A DNA stretch of 6,692 nt from Alphaproteobacteria bacterium (GTDB lineage: Bacteria > Pseudomonadota > Alphaproteobacteria > ATCC43930 > CGMCC-115725). Below, piece after piece: positions 5,940 to 6,692 of the stretch. A program made the translations under genes and the position numbers. The first letter of the stretch is position 1, and every line of letters begins with the position of its first letter. The stretch is from assembly GCA_005888515.1 (NCBI GenBank), contig VAZR01000099.1, positions 1 to 6,692 on the forward strand, given 5' to 3'. The notes under the pieces were generated by a model. The model did no database searches, was not told the DNA's origin, and saw only the letters and a program-made list of their open reading frames with translations.

Positions 5940-6692
5940 TTGCCGCCCTGGCAGATCGCCCAATCGCTCGGGTTGCTGAACCCATGCTGGTAGAAAAAGC
6001 AGAACGCGCTGTGATGGGTCTGCCCGCCGCTGCGGTAGGCGTAGCATCCCGGCACCACCAGGATCTTCGTGCCGTAGAGCACGTCCCAATCGATCAGCTC
6101 GCGTTTGATCGACAGCGTCGTGCGGTCGGTGGCGGCGGCCGGGTTTGGGTAAACCACGCGCGTCCGCTCTCCCGGCTTGGTCGCCAGGCAGCGGTTCAGC
6201 GCGTCGCGGATATTGCGGTCGACATTCGGCGATCCCGCCTCGGCCAGAGGCACCGTGAACGGCGCCGCATCGGTGAAGATATCGACCGCCGGTTCGGCGC
6301 CGCTGTTCTGGCTCAACACGGAGACATCGAAGGCTCGGCCGACCACCGGCGCGCTCGCGCTGCGCGCGGATTGGGGCGCGAGCCAGGCCCGCTTTGCCGC
6401 GCGCATTTCGTCGAGCTGCCGATAAAAGACCCAATCGGAGCCGAGCGCGATCAGCGCCAGGAGGCCCACCGCGACGATCAGAATGATGTCGCGCACTGCG
6501 GGGCTGCGCAGCACGAGCGGGGTTTCGCCGCCCGGCGGGCGAGCGGCAACAATCGGCGGGGCGGCTGGCGTGACACTGCCGCCGGAAATGCTCGGTGCGA
6601 GGCCGGGTTCCTGGCGGATGGCGGCCGGCGGCAGCTGGAGCGGCGCGCCGCGGCGCTGAATGAATTCCAGCCCGAGCGCGAGCACGACGATC
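5927..6692 (-). CDS. Single-pass membrane protein with Cys-containing extracytoplasmic domain, unknown function (5' end may lie outside window)
   Basis: The frame is open from the right edge to a TGA at 5927-5929. The first in-window start is GTG 6685-6683 (252 residues), but two more open codons (Ile, Val) precede it, so the true start may be off the edge. Counting from that GTG: residues 10-60 are a Pro/Ala-rich linker; 66-88 form a transmembrane segment (DIILIVAVGLLALIALG); then a basic/helical stretch and RAWLAPQSARS lead into a predicted beta-rich domain with SQNSGAEPAVDIF. The phrase 'NxGxEPAxD' resembles uncharacterised alphaproteobacterial membrane proteins in which this domain lies outside the cytoplasm. 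Four cysteines (166, 214, 229, 245) all fall after the membrane segment and could form disulfides. Function is not known and the neighbours give no hint. It converges with the small plus-strand ORF, overlapping by 13 bp. Confidence 0.75.
   Translation of the reverse strand, partial: IVVLALGLEFIQRRGAPLQLPPAAIRQEPGLAPSISGGSVTPAAPPIVAARPPGGETPLVLRSPAVRDIILIVAVGLLALIALGSDWVFYRQLDEMRAAKRAWLAPQSARSASAPVVGRAFDVSVLSQNSGAEPAVDIFTDAAPFTVPLAEAGSPNVDRNIRDALNRCLATKPGERTRVVYPNPAAATDRTTLSIKRELIDWDVLYGTKILVVPGCYAYRSGGQTHHSAFCFFYQHGFSNPSDWAICQGGNYAD

Noticed and set aside
4374..6434. 686-codon minus-strand open frame across the TPR gene and beyond
   Set aside because: It mirrors the TPR repeats (repeating FRIEGDG-like units) and overlaps the better-supported minus-strand membrane protein in another frame; codon bias and the absence of stops in the repeat explain it.

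Overview
The window is GC-rich DNA with strong G/C preference at third codon positions. It reads like an alphaproteobacterium, perhaps of the Rhodospirillales/Hyphomicrobiales type. The evidence is the metF-metH pair, the MetH sequence style, and a secreted TPR protein of a kind common in soil and plant-associated Alphaproteobacteria. This placement is inference from sequence style only.

Layout. Positions 1-459 hold the 3' half of metF (5,10-methylenetetrahydrofolate reductase). Seven bases later metH (cobalamin-dependent methionine synthase) starts at 467. The two form a methyl-transfer operon: MetF makes 5-methyl-tetrahydrofolate and MetH passes the methyl group to homocysteine. MetH keeps its homocysteine, folate and cobalamin modules and most of its reactivation domain. 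At about 3710 a stretch that should hold the S-adenosylmethionine-binding RxxxGYPxCP-type motif is missing, and the remaining C-terminus (3711-3848) is in another frame. The open frame therefore runs on to 4198 with a nonsense tail. Positions 3849-4191 are non-coding, with several GC-rich hairpins.

Positions 4192-5627 encode a secreted protein with about nine TPR units of 102 bp. A strong Shine-Dalgarno sequence and a signal peptide precede it, but one frameshift separates the signal peptide from the mature part and a second lies in a CCCC run at 4422-4425. A GC-rich hairpin follows at 5663-5680. A small unrecognised ORF (5712-5939) runs in the same frame as the TPR gene. Its end overlaps by 13 bp the end of a convergent minus-strand gene (5927 to the window edge) for a cysteine-containing, single-pass membrane protein of unknown role.

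Main message: the gene content is ordinary (methionine cycle plus a TPR protein). The unusual part is three reading-frame lesions within about 720 bp (3710-4425), which are either local sequence/assembly errors or real decay. I see no convincing new system, mobile element, CRISPR array or RNA gene.
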